Part shown: positions 6,216-15,338 of the stretch, piece after piece
Layout of the letters: each line of letters opens with the position of its first letter
Position numbering within the stretch: position 1 is the stretch's first letter
Virus record (IMG/VR): IMGVR_UViG_3300018018_000099
Span: 1 to 39,724 of that record
Source: a virus
Strand: one strand, 5' to 3'
Length of the DNA stretch: 39,724 bases
Translations under genes and position numbers: made by a program
Notes under the pieces: generated by a model
Told to the model about the DNA's origin: nothing
Database searches by the model: none
Seen by the model: only the letters and a program-made list of their open reading frames with translations

Positions 6216-9170
6216 TTATTCTCCTGTCATAACCTCGACCTTGCGTTTCTGTGAGGTGGATATGGCTAATCTCCGAGCCTGGCTGGTAGAAATGACCAAG
6301 TGCAACTTCCTGCCTTCCCAGCCCTGAGTCACCGCAGGACTGATAGCCTGAGCAATAGCTCTGAGAAATGTCGGGGTGATAGTCATTGAACCTTCGATAA
6401 CAGTCGGTGATAACCCTCTGGCTATGGCCTGCGCTGAGTCTGGCGATATTAAAATTACACCAGCATAGACTGTTGGAGCAATTACCTGCCCTAATGCCCA
6501 ACCATAAGCGGGAGTTATGTGCAAATCGCCCTGTCGGACATTCGGCTGAATGACTTGCCCAATGGCTGAATCAGGATTCGGTATTACAATGATAGAACCT
6601 AAAACTACGGTAGGATTTACCGTATCGCCGAGAACTTGGATATACTCAGGAGTGATGTATAGCTCTCCGCCGACTAATACATTGGGAATATTCACTTCTG
6701 CGATGGCTGTAATTTCCGTGGGAGTTATTGTCATCGAGGTCAGGATGATAACGGGAGCAACAATACCAGCAATAGCACTTACAGGTTCGGGAACTATTCC
6801 ACTAAGTATGATAAATGGGTCAATAGCCCTTGCTATGGCACTGGTCGACTCCGGCGTGTAGAGTATATTTCCTTGAACTACATTTGGCTGAGCTACTTGA
6901 GCAATACAAGACACCGGTGTGGGTGTGATAGTGGGTGCAGTAAGTCCTACTGTCGGAGCGACAACACTTCCTACTGCCTGGGCAGGAGAAGGTATGATAA
7001 TTAAGCCTGCAAGAATAGCATAGCCAGCTAGATAGAATCCAACAGCGGTTGAAGCGATTTTCCCTTCTACGAGGCCATTAGCATCACAGGGTACAATCGC
7101 AAAAGGATGGAAGTAGGCATTGTGATAATAGTCATTTACATCGCCTTTCTTACGTAGGGCATAATTGACGTTTGTTGTAGCGTTAACTTCAAAGAAGCCA
7201 AAGCTGGCATTACCGCCTATGGCTGGTAAATTATGGTAATAGCCATCGGCTGTTAAGGTCATGGCGGTAGCATTAAGGTTCATTACCACGCCGAAGTTAA
7301 TATAGCCGAGTAGGTAAAATCCTACTGAAGTATTTATCCTGTATGCCTCACATCTACGACTACTATCCAACCCTACAATGAAAGTAAACTGATTCTTATA
7401 ACGGGAAGATGCTGCTCTATTATCTCCACTACCATACATACGGAGTCCATAGCCTCGGGCAGTAGCCGAAGAGTTATGAACCTCAAAGATAGCTGCCTTT
7501 GTTCCTACTGGAACATAAGAGGATAGGTCTATGGTTTGCCAGCTACCAGTAGTGGGAGCAAACGATACACCATTGACTAAGCCAGTTACTCCTGCCAGTG
7601 TGTAGCCAGTAATGTAGATATCTATGCTACTTGACCCACCAGTTCCAATCCAGGCTTGAATGTTTCGGTTAGTGCCAACCTTAACCATTGCCCAACATTG
7701 AGTGGTAATATCAAGTTGAGCGTATCTGCTATCAGTTACGGCTGGGTCTTTAGTTCTCAAGCCATACTGGTAGGCAGCACTACCACTATTCCTTACATGG
7801 AGAATCGCCATTGTCGCTTCGGCGGGAATATACGAAGACAAATCTATATCTACCCAGCTTCCTGTAGTTGCTGGCGTAACTCTTTGACGAGTGGTCTCAA
7901 CAAAGCTCAGCACCGTGACAACTATTGATACCGTAGGTTGAGATACTGTGGCAATGGCAGACACGAAATCAGGAGTAACCCTTGCCTCACTTAACGCTGT
8001 TGGTTCTATTACTGAGGCTATAGCCTGAGCATAAGAGGGAGTAATACTGAGCGAACCCAATACTACTGTCGGGGCTACTATGGAGGCTACCGCTTGCACT
8101 GGAGACGGAGTAATGCTGAGTGAGCCAAATACTACCGTCGGTGCGATAACCGAGCCTATCGCCTGGATAAAAGAAGGAGTAAGGGCAGTAGTAAAATACG
8201 CCGAACTGCTCCAGATTCCTTCCCCTGCTGAGTTCTTGGCCTGCACCTGATATTCATATTCGGTAACAGCAACTAACGAAGTTAAGTTAGAGAGGAAGGT
8301 GGCGTTTGTGCGATAGTAAGAACCTCCGTTATTATCCCAGTCCGTAGGAATCCAGTATTTGATGATAAGTTTGGGGCGATAGGAGGCGGTTGCATAGTCA
8401 CTACTGTAAAAGTCAAGAGAGGTGCGATTTGTAGTTTGGTTTTCAGCACTGAATTTCACGAGGACTTCGACAGGAACAGAGTTTGTCTGGGCATATAATA
8501 CTTGGTTGGTTATGTCCCATTCCACCCACCCATAAGAGGCTGGCATGGCGACACTCACCCCATCAGTTGCAGTGTAATCCCCACCAGCAGTAGTCCATGC
8601 AGTACTTGTCTTGTAACTATTCCATGTAGCCTCTAGTTCTACCCAATCAGCTCTCGTCCCACGATAAGCCCACACCGTTTTCCCCACAGGGTTATAGTTA
8701 TAATAAGATGCGTAATATAAATCTAATTTAGCAGACTCAATTATCGCCCCTGTTGGGATTGAAGTTATAAGAAATTCAAGTAACCCTCTTCGTGTATTGC
8801 TAGAATAGTCATAAATAGTAACTCCAGTTCCGCTCCCATAATTAGTATCAGGAGCACTACTTTGAAGGTATGTATCCTTTGTAGCTGGCTGGATAGTAAG
8901 TAATACATTTTCCCTATACCTGAATCTTCCCTCGCAGTTAGCCCCGCCATCGTCTGAAATCTTGCCGTTAATGGTGGCAGTGGTAGGGACTATATTTGAG
9001 GCAGGCTGAGTAATGCCTACGGGTGACGTTGGTTCTGATAACTGTACGATTGGGGAGACAACAGAAGCTAACGCCGAAACAATAGAGGGGGTAATGGCGA
9101 TTGATACCCCCTCTATTGTGAATTTAACCTGTGCTTGCTGTGGTTGCGGTAGTTTCCTCCAAATAGGCAT
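6216..9170 (-). CDS. Repetitive tail-fibre protein with beta-repeats and a DNRLRE-like domain (984 aa)
   Basis: A mosaic fibre. At about residues 90-285 is a DNRLRE-like beta-sandwich (TYLQSSAPDTNYGSG, ESAKLDLYY, WDITNQVL). After a fibronectin-like stretch come three related jelly-roll-like units (about 420-720), each opening with GSWVDIDLSSYIP-type sequence. Short repeats of about 20 residues occur near the N-terminus, at 330-420 and at 725-960. They follow the pattern I-TP-(4)-AI-(2)-VI-PTV-(2)-G and are probably beta-hairpins of a rigid shaft. The C-terminus is basic. It is the most likely host-range determinant. No reverse transcriptase or template repeat accompanies it, so I do not call it a diversified protein. 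Confidence 0.75.
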   Translation of the reverse strand: MPIWRKLPQPQQAQVKFTIEGVSIAITPSIVSALASVVSPIVQLSEPTSPVGITQPASNIVPTTATINGKISDDGGANCEGRFRYRENVLLTIQPATKDTYLQSSAPDTNYGSGTGVTIYDYSSNTRRGLLEFLITSIPTGAIIESAKLDLYYASYYNYNPVGKTVWAYRGTRADWVELEATWNSYKTSTAWTTAGGDYTATDGVSVAMPASYGWVEWDITNQVLYAQTNSVPVEVLVKFSAENQTTNRTSLDFYSSDYATASYRPKLIIKYWIPTDWDNNGGSYYRTNATFLSNLTSLVAVTEYEYQVQAKNSAGEGIWSSSAYFTTALTPSFIQAIGSVIAPTVVFGSLSITPSPVQAVASIVAPTVVLGSLSITPSYAQAIASVIEPTALSEARVTPDFVSAIATVSQPTVSIVVTVLSFVETTRQRVTPATTGSWVDIDLSSYIPAEATMAILHVRNSGSAAYQYGLRTKDPAVTDSRYAQLDITTQCWAMVKVGTNRNIQAWIGTGGSSSIDIYITGYTLAGVTGLVNGVSFAPTTGSWQTIDLSSYVPVGTKAAIFEVHNSSATARGYGLRMYGSGDNRAASSRYKNQFTFIVGLDSSRRCEAYRINTSVGFYLLGYINFGVVMNLNATAMTLTADGYYHNLPAIGGNASFGFFEVNATTNVNYALRKKGDVNDYYHNAYFHPFAIVPCDANGLVEGKIASTAVGFYLAGYAILAGLIIIPSPAQAVGSVVAPTVGLTAPTITPTPVSCIAQVAQPNVVQGNILYTPESTSAIARAIDPFIILSGIVPEPVSAIAGIVAPVIILTSMTITPTEITAIAEVNIPNVLVGGELYITPEYIQVLGDTVNPTVVLGSIIVIPNPDSAIGQVIQPNVRQGDLHITPAYGWALGQVIAPTVYAGVILISPDSAQAIARGLSPTVIEGSMTITPTFLRAIAQAISPAVTQGWEGRKLHLVISTSQARRLAISTSQKRKVEVMTGE

Positions 9171-9178
9171 TTAATCTC

Positions 9179-9679
9179 CTAATAGAGTTCTTCAAAGTTT
9201 ACTGTGCAGTTCCACCCTGTTAAAGTAGCAGGATCGGCCAGAAATCTCACTACAAAGGCCAATGCTCCTGTTACATAAATCTCCTCATTGGGAGTTGGAA
9301 TCCATAGCCAGCCATTAAGACTGTTAAATGAGGCAACATGAGTGTCGGTATAAGCCGGAGTCGCGTCTGCCGAGCCCGTGATTCCACACTTACCCGCAGC
9401 TAATGTGCCCGCTATACCGACAATAGCAGAAGCAGCGCCACCAGCCTTTCTCGGAGTCGGTGTGACAGTAGCAACAGTCAAGTAGCCACCAGTTCTGAAT
9501 GACATAGCAGCCCTTACCTGTACGGATGTGGCATTAGCGTTCTGGGAAATCTCCACCCTTTTAACTATCAGCACCGACCCTGCAGCAGGTGGAGTGGCAA
9601 CAGGATAAATGCCCACCAGGACATTAACCCCAGTTACCATTGTTGCGTTAGTAGCTACTATACTGTAAATTCTTGGCAT
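9179..9679 (-). CDS. Beta-rich structural protein, hypothetical (166 aa)
   Basis: 166 residues of Ala/Thr/Val-rich beta strands with no signal peptide or membrane segment, consistent with a jelly-roll virion protein. AAAGGAGGTGAAC precedes ATG 9679. It sits between two fibre-like proteins and may form a collar, adaptor or short spike. I recognise no family. Confidence 0.65.
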   Translation of the reverse strand: MPRIYSIVATNATMVTGVNVLVGIYPVATPPAAGSVLIVKRVEISQNANATSVQVRAAMSFRTGGYLTVATVTPTPRKAGGAASAIVGIAGTLAAGKCGITGSADATPAYTDTHVASFNSLNGWLWIPTPNEEIYVTGALAFVVRFLADPATLTGWNCTVNFEELY

Positions 9680-9691
9680 TGTTCACCTCCT

Positions 9692-11644
9692 TTAGTGAGC
9701 CAAAATATGCGGATAATAATTTCTAAATGGTACTACAAATATTTCCTCACTTCCCCAATCTAATAAATCATCTCTTTCAGTCTCATAGGTGGCTTTTATC
9801 CAAGCTACTGTTCTCGCTCCATTGGAAATTCTGACCTCATCCTCTTGCCCGTCCAGATACCCATCAGGGGTTGCGCTTGCTCTATAACCAAGAGTTAGGG
9901 GCTGTGTAGTATTCTGCAAGTTTCCACTTACAGATACATAGGCTGCGTAGGACTGCTCTGCTCCATTAAGGAAAAGTTTTATAGTAGTTCCATCATAGGT
10001 AGCCACACAGTGATACCCTGTTCCTGCTTGAAAAGTGGTAGTGCCTCTCCTATATCCTAGTGCGTTCGAGGTATTCCAGACGAAAAATATTAGGTTGCTG
10101 GTATCCAGGCATAAGCTATACTCGCGGTTTCCAGTCGTAACGTAATCTTTATTCGCAAAGTATTTATAATCTGCTACGACGTCCATGTTGACCCAGCACT
10201 CTATGGTTATACCGGGTACATAAAATGGGTCAGGGATTGTAATGTAGTCATTCGTGCCATCGAAGTTCTGTGCACCAGCTATCTTCCCAGTTATTTGGGC
10301 AGGTTCAAATGTTCCTCTCTTAGTGCCATCATATTTCCCTGAAGTGCTATCAATACCATATTGAATAGCATCATAGAAATCATCCAGACTCAAATCTATG
10401 CAGGCTTGTCTATTGCCACCATCGCCTTGATTATAAAGGTATGATATTACGATGTTGTAATCAAAAGCATCTCCAGCAACGACTAGGTGGGGGTCAGTAC
10501 TGTGTATGGCGGGATACTTGATGGAAAAGTTCCGGCATTGAGTCCAACTTGCAGCCAGCGATAAATCGTCTGATACGCTTGCATGGAAGGCATTTATATC
10601 CCAATAATCCGTAACTAAAGCCCGATATGTAGTCATAAGGAGAATGGCATTTCGGTCAGGAACATAAACAGGCTGGCAGTTACTCGCTCCAGGTATGATA
10701 GCGGTTGCCGTCCTGTGCGTGTCCCAGTTCAAATCGGCTAGGGTAGAATAAGAGTAGGCTACCCCGACGTCACTCTGGCTGCTTTGCGAGCCACACTCAA
10801 TAAACATATGCCAGGTGGAGCCTATGACTACCACCCCGATATTCCAGATGTATTTGTACATCCCGCTGCTTACAGCATGAAGAACTGGGTTTCCACTGTT
10901 CATAATTGTCCAAGTGGTTTTGTTTGTACTACTATATAAATAGAGATCGCCATAGCCAGAACTACCTTGATGACCAAACAAATAGTAGGTACTGCCCTCC
11001 TTCAGAACAAAAATTCGCATTACATTTGAAAGGCAGAGAGTAGAAGTAGAGTATGAATTCAAATCGCTATCTGTGGCATAGGCATAATATACGTTTAAGT
11101 AGCCCGCATCTGCGTTATACCAACAATCACATTGACTCCCATCCATTATTAGAGAAACCTCACCAGCGACTCCTGATGCTGGATAAGTTGGCAGATTAGT
11201 AGCCATGTCTGTAAGGTTAAGATAATCCATGTGGTTGACAAGCTTGAAGTTACTATCCCAAACAGTTTGAGCAGCAGTAGAGCCAATGTCACCTACATAA
11301 GTTGTATTATCAGCATGCGAGGAGCCATAATAGAGATAAAAGTCATCGTCAACCGTGCTACTTAAAGATGGGGCTTTTACCCAAAGCCATGCCTGTTCAT
11401 TGGCATCATCCCACTTTTCTATTTCAACATAGCATTGAGTAGTGCCATCAGAGGTCGTAACCGCAATCTTGAACCTATTGGCATCGCTTTGAAGTTCATC
11501 AAAGACACAGGAAACGTCATCGTTATTGCGGCCACAAGATGCACTGACGTGAAGAAGAATAGGAAAGTCACTCAGTGCCAAAGTTATATCTGTATGGTCA
11601 GTTGTGAGTTTTACTCTTTTACCCCAATCTGAAAGCCATGACAT
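9692..11644 (-). CDS. Fibre/spike with DUF2341-like, propeller-like and LamG domains (650 aa)
   Basis: The N-terminal 120 residues (WGKRVKLTTDHTDITLALSD, FYLYYGSSHADN) match the DUF2341 style of carbohydrate-associated beta domain. The middle (about 170-420) has repeated short blades with Trp/Tyr/Asp, such as STWHMFIECG and ILLMTTYRALV, like a five-bladed glycoside hydrolase 43-type propeller. The final 190 residues are a LamG/concanavalin fold (GAQNFDGTNDYITI, LDGQEDEVRISN). Together they suggest a glycan-binding or glycan-cutting receptor protein. Catalytic residues cannot be assigned by eye. A strong terminator precedes the gene, so its level may be set below that of the genes upstream. 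Confidence 0.75.
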   Translation of the reverse strand: MSWLSDWGKRVKLTTDHTDITLALSDFPILLHVSASCGRNNDDVSCVFDELQSDANRFKIAVTTSDGTTQCYVEIEKWDDANEQAWLWVKAPSLSSTVDDDFYLYYGSSHADNTTYVGDIGSTAAQTVWDSNFKLVNHMDYLNLTDMATNLPTYPASGVAGEVSLIMDGSQCDCWYNADAGYLNVYYAYATDSDLNSYSTSTLCLSNVMRIFVLKEGSTYYLFGHQGSSGYGDLYLYSSTNKTTWTIMNSGNPVLHAVSSGMYKYIWNIGVVVIGSTWHMFIECGSQSSQSDVGVAYSYSTLADLNWDTHRTATAIIPGASNCQPVYVPDRNAILLMTTYRALVTDYWDINAFHASVSDDLSLAASWTQCRNFSIKYPAIHSTDPHLVVAGDAFDYNIVISYLYNQGDGGNRQACIDLSLDDFYDAIQYGIDSTSGKYDGTKRGTFEPAQITGKIAGAQNFDGTNDYITIPDPFYVPGITIECWVNMDVVADYKYFANKDYVTTGNREYSLCLDTSNLIFFVWNTSNALGYRRGTTTFQAGTGYHCVATYDGTTIKLFLNGAEQSYAAYVSVSGNLQNTTQPLTLGYRASATPDGYLDGQEDEVRISNGARTVAWIKATYETERDDLLDWGSEEIFVVPFRNYYPHILAH

Positions 11645-11656
11645 AAATGCTCCTTA

Positions 11657-11685
11657 CAAAAAGGGGCAGGGTTATCCCTGCCCCT
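11657..11685 (-). terminator. Terminator inside the late operon, before the LamG fibre gene
   Basis: On the minus strand AGGGGCAGGG pairs perfectly with CCCTGCCCCT around an ATAA loop, followed by TTTTTG. The LamG gene's ribosome-binding site follows immediately, so readthrough, partial termination or antitermination must supply the tail genes. Confidence 0.85.
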
Positions 11686-11717
11686 GTGTGTTGATAATCC
11701 TTGACCTTGCTTATCTA

Positions 11718-12179
11718 TTAGGATTCTGTGATGCGTAGTTCGCAGTCTTGAAGGGTTAATGTCTGACCACTTGATACTGTTCTGTCGCTTGCCAGGTCCC
11801 AGTATGCTATGACTTGCCGACTGCCTACTGTGGCGTTGTAATCGGTTAATACGGCATACCTGGCTCCGTTACCCGAAGCTGGGATTGGCCCGCCCGATGC
11901 TGTCCAGACAATATCTTTGAGCTGAATCTTGCTTAAATCACTAGTGTCATCCTCACTCCACACGTCAAAATCCGTGGCGTTCTCAGTTAACTGATAGCCA
12001 CCTGTGGTATATCCGTTGCCAGCAGCAATCTCGGTTAGCTGACTCAGGGTATTGGTGTCTGCGGTTGGCGCAGTCGCCGATGTTACCAGAGCTACGTAAA
12101 GATTCGCTGGAAGGGCTGATGCTCTGAAGAGATACCCCATAAGTAAGTATTTTCCCCTATTTGTCCAACCTACGGCCAT
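11718..12179 (-). CDS. Virion-associated beta protein, hypothetical (153 aa)
   Basis: 153 residues starting MAVGWTNRGKYLLMGYLFRA, with ALPANLYVALVTSATAPTAD and a strand-rich remainder. This start, a short amphipathic segment followed by LYVALVTS, is common in small phage virion proteins encoded near connectors and fibres. The exact role is not known to me. AGGAGGTAAAC lies upstream of ATG 12179. Confidence 0.65.
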   Translation of the reverse strand: MAVGWTNRGKYLLMGYLFRASALPANLYVALVTSATAPTADTNTLSQLTEIAAGNGYTTGGYQLTENATDFDVWSEDDTSDLSKIQLKDIVWTASGGPIPASGNGARYAVLTDYNATVGSRQVIAYWDLASDRTVSSGQTLTLQDCELRITES

Positions 12180-12196
12180 GTTTGTTTACCTCCTGT

Positions 12197-13198
12197 TTAG
12201 TATTCCCAAACCTTTGGTTTGGTTATCATTCGAAGACTATTTTGATAAATCATGAGTTGATTATTTGCCCAAGCCTGGTATCTAGTGGCAGACGCTGCCA
12301 CATCTAACTGTGCCGTTAGTGTACGGAAGTAACCTGTAGCCTTATTCAGATAGGCGACTGCGTTATTTAGTTCCCGCGCAGCATAATTGCCATATTCGGA
12401 TGAGGGTGTATCCTCTGACAGATAACCCCTGCTCTGCTCTAGGTATCGTGCCGCATTGTTGAGTTCCACTGCAGCATATTGGGCATAGTCATTTTCTGGT
12501 GCGCCACCGATATTGATTTTATTGATTAAGGCTCTGCCAGAAGTAAGGTCATTTATGGCTTGGCTGATACGAGTCGTCATATTACCTATAGCTGTATTGG
12601 TCTCTGTTTTCTTGCTGCCTATCAAGACACGGCCTGAGGCTAAATCGTTTATTGCTTGGGTAATCCGGGCATCCATGCTTCCTATCGTTGTACTAATTGT
12701 GTCTATCGTACTAATGGCTAAATTTGTTTGTGTCCGGATATTATTCACCCATGCCAGAGCAGCCTTCGCCACAGTCCCTTCCACCAGAACTCTCTCAAGG
12801 TCTGGACTTAAACTAGATGTAGATTCGGTTAATTGGTGAGCCTTATAGCAATAGAGATAGATATTAGCCCCTAAAGCTGGTGTGGTATCTTCGATGCGTA
12901 GGGTATTCCCGAAGACGGTGAACTTTACGAAATCTTGAGGGTCACTACCAATGGGATATTCCACCTTTATTATCTCCAATAAATTGGTTATAGTGCTAAT
13001 GTCCACTTCCTTTGTACCATTGCTAACTACTGTTTCCCGAACTTCTTGGGACTTGTATTCTGAGATCTCTATAAGCACTTCGCCAATATGGACATTGAGT
13101 TCCTCATCGTCAAATTCAAATGGAGAACCCGACAAATACTCATCCCTGAGTAATTGCCTTACTGTCGCCCGAATGGATGATATATTCTTTACACCCAT
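12197..13198 (-). CDS. Head-tail adaptor-like protein with internal duplications (333 aa)
   Basis: The first 110 residues (SIRATVRQLLRDEYLSGSPF, FDDEELNVHIGEVLIEISEY) look like the helical adaptor that binds below the portal. The C-terminal half is made of duplicated segments. RITQAINDLASGRVLI recurs as RISQAINDLTSGRALI, and YAAVELNNAARYLEQSRGYL recurs as YAARELNNAVAYLNKATGYF. The second half is therefore probably an extended helical tube segment. Its position after the capsid genes fits a connector. In a phage without a tape measure this protein may form much of the short tail. Confidence 0.65.
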   Translation of the reverse strand: MGVKNISSIRATVRQLLRDEYLSGSPFEFDDEELNVHIGEVLIEISEYKSQEVRETVVSNGTKEVDISTITNLLEIIKVEYPIGSDPQDFVKFTVFGNTLRIEDTTPALGANIYLYCYKAHQLTESTSSLSPDLERVLVEGTVAKAALAWVNNIRTQTNLAISTIDTISTTIGSMDARITQAINDLASGRVLIGSKKTETNTAIGNMTTRISQAINDLTSGRALINKINIGGAPENDYAQYAAVELNNAARYLEQSRGYLSEDTPSSEYGNYAARELNNAVAYLNKATGYFRTLTAQLDVAASATRYQAWANNQLMIYQNSLRMITKPKVWEY

Positions 13199-13205
13199 AC
13201 TTCAC

Positions 13206-13448
13206 CTACTTTTTCTTGCGCCCTTTGGAAAATCCGCGCATCCTCTTGGCGAGATTCAAGGCAGACAATAGAGATTCCTCATCCGGTGTCAACCCTGCCC
13301 CCCCGACTTCCCGAGTTTTCTTATGCAATAATGCTATCTCCGCGTCTATCTTCTCCGGGGGAATTGTCTCGCCTTCCTTAACGCCGAAATGTTTTCTCAG
13401 TCTCCCTTCAGCGCCGATAGCCCCTTGAATCCATAATTTCTTTGCCAT
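13206..13448 (-). CDS. Small basic hypothetical protein (80 aa)
   Basis: 80 residues with a strongly basic C-terminus (RMRGFSKGRKKK) and RKHFGVKEGETIPPEKI. AGTAGGTGAACA precedes ATG 13448. It lies among head-completion genes. It may bind DNA or the inside of the capsid, but that is only inferred from its charge. Confidence 0.65.
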   Translation of the reverse strand: MAKKLWIQGAIGAEGRLRKHFGVKEGETIPPEKIDAEIALLHKKTREVGGAGLTPDEESLLSALNLAKRMRGFSKGRKKK

Positions 13449-13455
13449 TGTTCAC

Positions 13456-13629
13456 CTACTTTTGAACTGGCTGAAGGCAAAAGTCCTTCAAGTCCTGTTC
13501 ATCCATTGAATTTGCTGCTTTGATAATCGGTCCAGGATTCTTGACTCCCTTTAAGACACCCTTCCCATGTCTTTTGACCGCCAGTGCCATGCACATAAAA
13601 TGTTTTTCCGCGTCATTCTTTGCTGGCAT
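13456..13629 (-). CDS. Small hypothetical protein (57 aa)
   Basis: A 57-residue frame beginning MPAKNDAEKHFMCMALAVKR with GGAGGTGAAC in front of ATG 13629. The end is SMDEQDLKDFCLQPVQK. It fills the gap between two longer genes, with 7 bp to the next. Spacing and ribosome-binding site make it a real gene. Function unknown. Confidence 0.65.
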   Translation of the reverse strand: MPAKNDAEKHFMCMALAVKRHGKGVLKGVKNPGPIIKAANSMDEQDLKDFCLQPVQK

Positions 13630-13646
13630 AGTTCACCTCCTTGTGA

Positions 13647-14045
13647 TTAGGTATTAAACTTTGAACTTGAATAGGGCTTATCGTAACCCCCTACTCCGAA
13701 CATTATTTTGATGCCTAGTTCCCCACAGACTTCTTTCTCAGGCAGATTATTTATGTCCCAGGTATCGCCACCTTTGGCAAAGATGTCCGGCTTATAGAGT
13801 CGCAGGGAAGATTTGCAAGTAATGTCCGTATCTATGTTCTCTACCACCTGGCCTCTTCCCCTCAGTCCCCATTCCAAGATTTGTTTTCTGGCTTGATAAG
13901 GGATGACGCATTTACCTTTCTTTTTGATTAGTTGGTCGTCCCGAGCCAGAATGATTATTATTTCACCGAGCTTTAGAGTCTCCTCTATATGCTTGATATG
14001 TCCTGGGTGTATCGGGTCAAATCCGCCAGCGATTGCTACTTTCAC
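13647..14045 (-). CDS. Cytidylyltransferase-like nucleotidyltransferase (132 aa)
   Basis: Small HxGH-superfamily nucleotidyltransferase. AGGFDPIHPGHIKHI carries the HPGH signature at residues 13-16, and the length matches glycerol-3-phosphate cytidylyltransferase and the HldE/RfaE C-terminal domain. It would load a phosphorylated sugar or polyol onto CMP or AMP. The start overlaps the stop of the glycosyltransferase gene by ATGA, so the two are made together and probably share a pathway: an activated sugar made here and transferred there. The nucleotide and sugar are not clear. The typical ISST(R/S) loop near the C-terminus is altered to KPYSSSKF. Confidence 0.85.
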   Translation of the reverse strand: MKVAIAGGFDPIHPGHIKHIEETLKLGEIIIILARDDQLIKKKGKCVIPYQARKQILEWGLRGRGQVVENIDTDITCKSSLRLYKPDIFAKGGDTWDINNLPEKEVCGELGIKIMFGVGGYDKPYSSSKFNT

Positions 14046-15325
14046 TTCTTAATGCACCAGTGCTGGTCAAAGACGACCAACCCCGCTTCTTTCAACCACT
14101 CGTTTATATGTTTACTGTGGTCAAAGTGCATCGGGCTTATTTCATGTTCCCAGAAGCAATCATAATGATAGAACCTGGCACCTTCCTTCATTCCCGATCC
14201 TATCTTCAAGAGAAAGCTACGTAAGTCCTCTATGTGTTCCAGGGTGTCTATGACGATGATGAGGTCGAACTTTTCTATCTCTGGAAATTCGCTGGTGAAC
14301 TTCACATTTCTGGCTCCCAGTTTGTTAGCTCTGAACCTCGCAAAGTCTAATGCCTTCTCGCTGATGTCATACCCGACCAGGTTCTTATTTTCCCAGCAGA
14401 GTTCCAAGAGAGTAGTCCCTATGCCACAGCCGATGTCGAGGATGTGTAAATGCTCGGCGTTCTTGATCCCAGCCATCCTTTGTTCCTTATAAAAGGTTGC
14501 TGAATTAAACCCCACTAAGTCATAAAGGTAGAGCTGACCAATTTCGGGGTCTTTGTAGAATTCCTCTACTGTGCCTTGCCAATCCTTCCACTTATCAGCC
14601 AGTTGCTTGGTCGCTATGGCTTGTGGCATAAGGTCTTTTGTCCCCAGATATTCAGCAAGGTCATTCCAGATATCCTGTTTCTCTGGCTTCCATGTCATGT
14701 TTTCTATGGCTTCTCTGGTCGTGTAGATTTTTTCCTTCAGATGGGAAAGTTGAATCCCGGTATGGGCATAAACCTTTGCCCCAGCCTGTCTAACCTTATT
14801 GCAAAAGTCCCAATCTTCGCTGATAAAGATGTTTTCGTATTTCCCATCCTCAAAGACTGGGCAACATTCCGACCAGTTTCCTTTATTAAGAACGGGCATA
14901 TCCTTCGTGATTTTCTCAAGAATATTACGAGTGATACCAACGAAGCCTGTCGAGACAAACTGGACTTCCTCCAAATCGCCTGAGATGTGGAATTGCCCAT
15001 TCCAGCCCCTTTGAGCTAAGAATGCCCCTCCCCTGACTGGATATAGCCCACCTACAACGTCTAAACCGCCATTCAGGGCATCTAGTAACTTCTCTATATC
15101 TTCGACCCTAAAGATGATGTCCCCATCAAGGAATATCAGATAGGGTGCACAGTTTTTCTTTAAGAATTGGTAGGCTACTATGCTTCGACTTCGGCTTATG
15201 AGTGCGTCCCCTGTTTGGAACCACCACTCGAACCTGTGATTTGTGTTGTGTAACTTCTCTACACAGGTAATTGTTTCTACAGTAACCTGTCCGTAAGAAC
15301 AGGTGTATAGAACGAAATCTAGCAT
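14042..15325 (-). CDS. Glycosyltransferase-methyltransferase fusion (427 aa)
   Basis: Two enzymes in one chain. Residues 1-215 resemble a GT-A glycosyltransferase: PYLIFLDGDI holds a DxD-type metal site at 67-69, and ISEDWDFC at about 168-175 resembles the later acidic motif. From about 290 a class I methyltransferase follows, with LDIGCGIGTTLLEL (297-303 core), VGYDISEKALDFAR and VIDTLEH. It lies between capsid genes and connectors and is coupled to the nucleotidyltransferase gene. It could add and methylate a sugar on capsid or fibre proteins, or alter a host surface glycan. The target is not visible. Confidence 0.85.
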   Translation of the reverse strand: MLDFVLYTCSYGQVTVETITCVEKLHNTNHRFEWWFQTGDALISRSRSIVAYQFLKKNCAPYLIFLDGDIIFRVEDIEKLLDALNGGLDVVGGLYPVRGGAFLAQRGWNGQFHISGDLEEVQFVSTGFVGITRNILEKITKDMPVLNKGNWSECCPVFEDGKYENIFISEDWDFCNKVRQAGAKVYAHTGIQLSHLKEKIYTTREAIENMTWKPEKQDIWNDLAEYLGTKDLMPQAIATKQLADKWKDWQGTVEEFYKDPEIGQLYLYDLVGFNSATFYKEQRMAGIKNAEHLHILDIGCGIGTTLLELCWENKNLVGYDISEKALDFARFRANKLGARNVKFTSEFPEIEKFDLIIVIDTLEHIEDLRSFLLKIGSGMKEGARFYHYDCFWEHEISPMHFDHSKHINEWLKEAGLVVFDQHWCIKK

Positions 15326-15338
15326 AGCAGCCTCCTGG

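Noticed and set aside
6216-11644. Diversity-generating retroelement acting on a fibre gene
   Set aside because: No reverse transcriptase gene and no template/variable repeat pair was found.
14576-15014. Rightward frames of 71-135 codons over the glycosyltransferase gene
   Set aside because: Antisense shadows of a gene with clear enzyme motifs.
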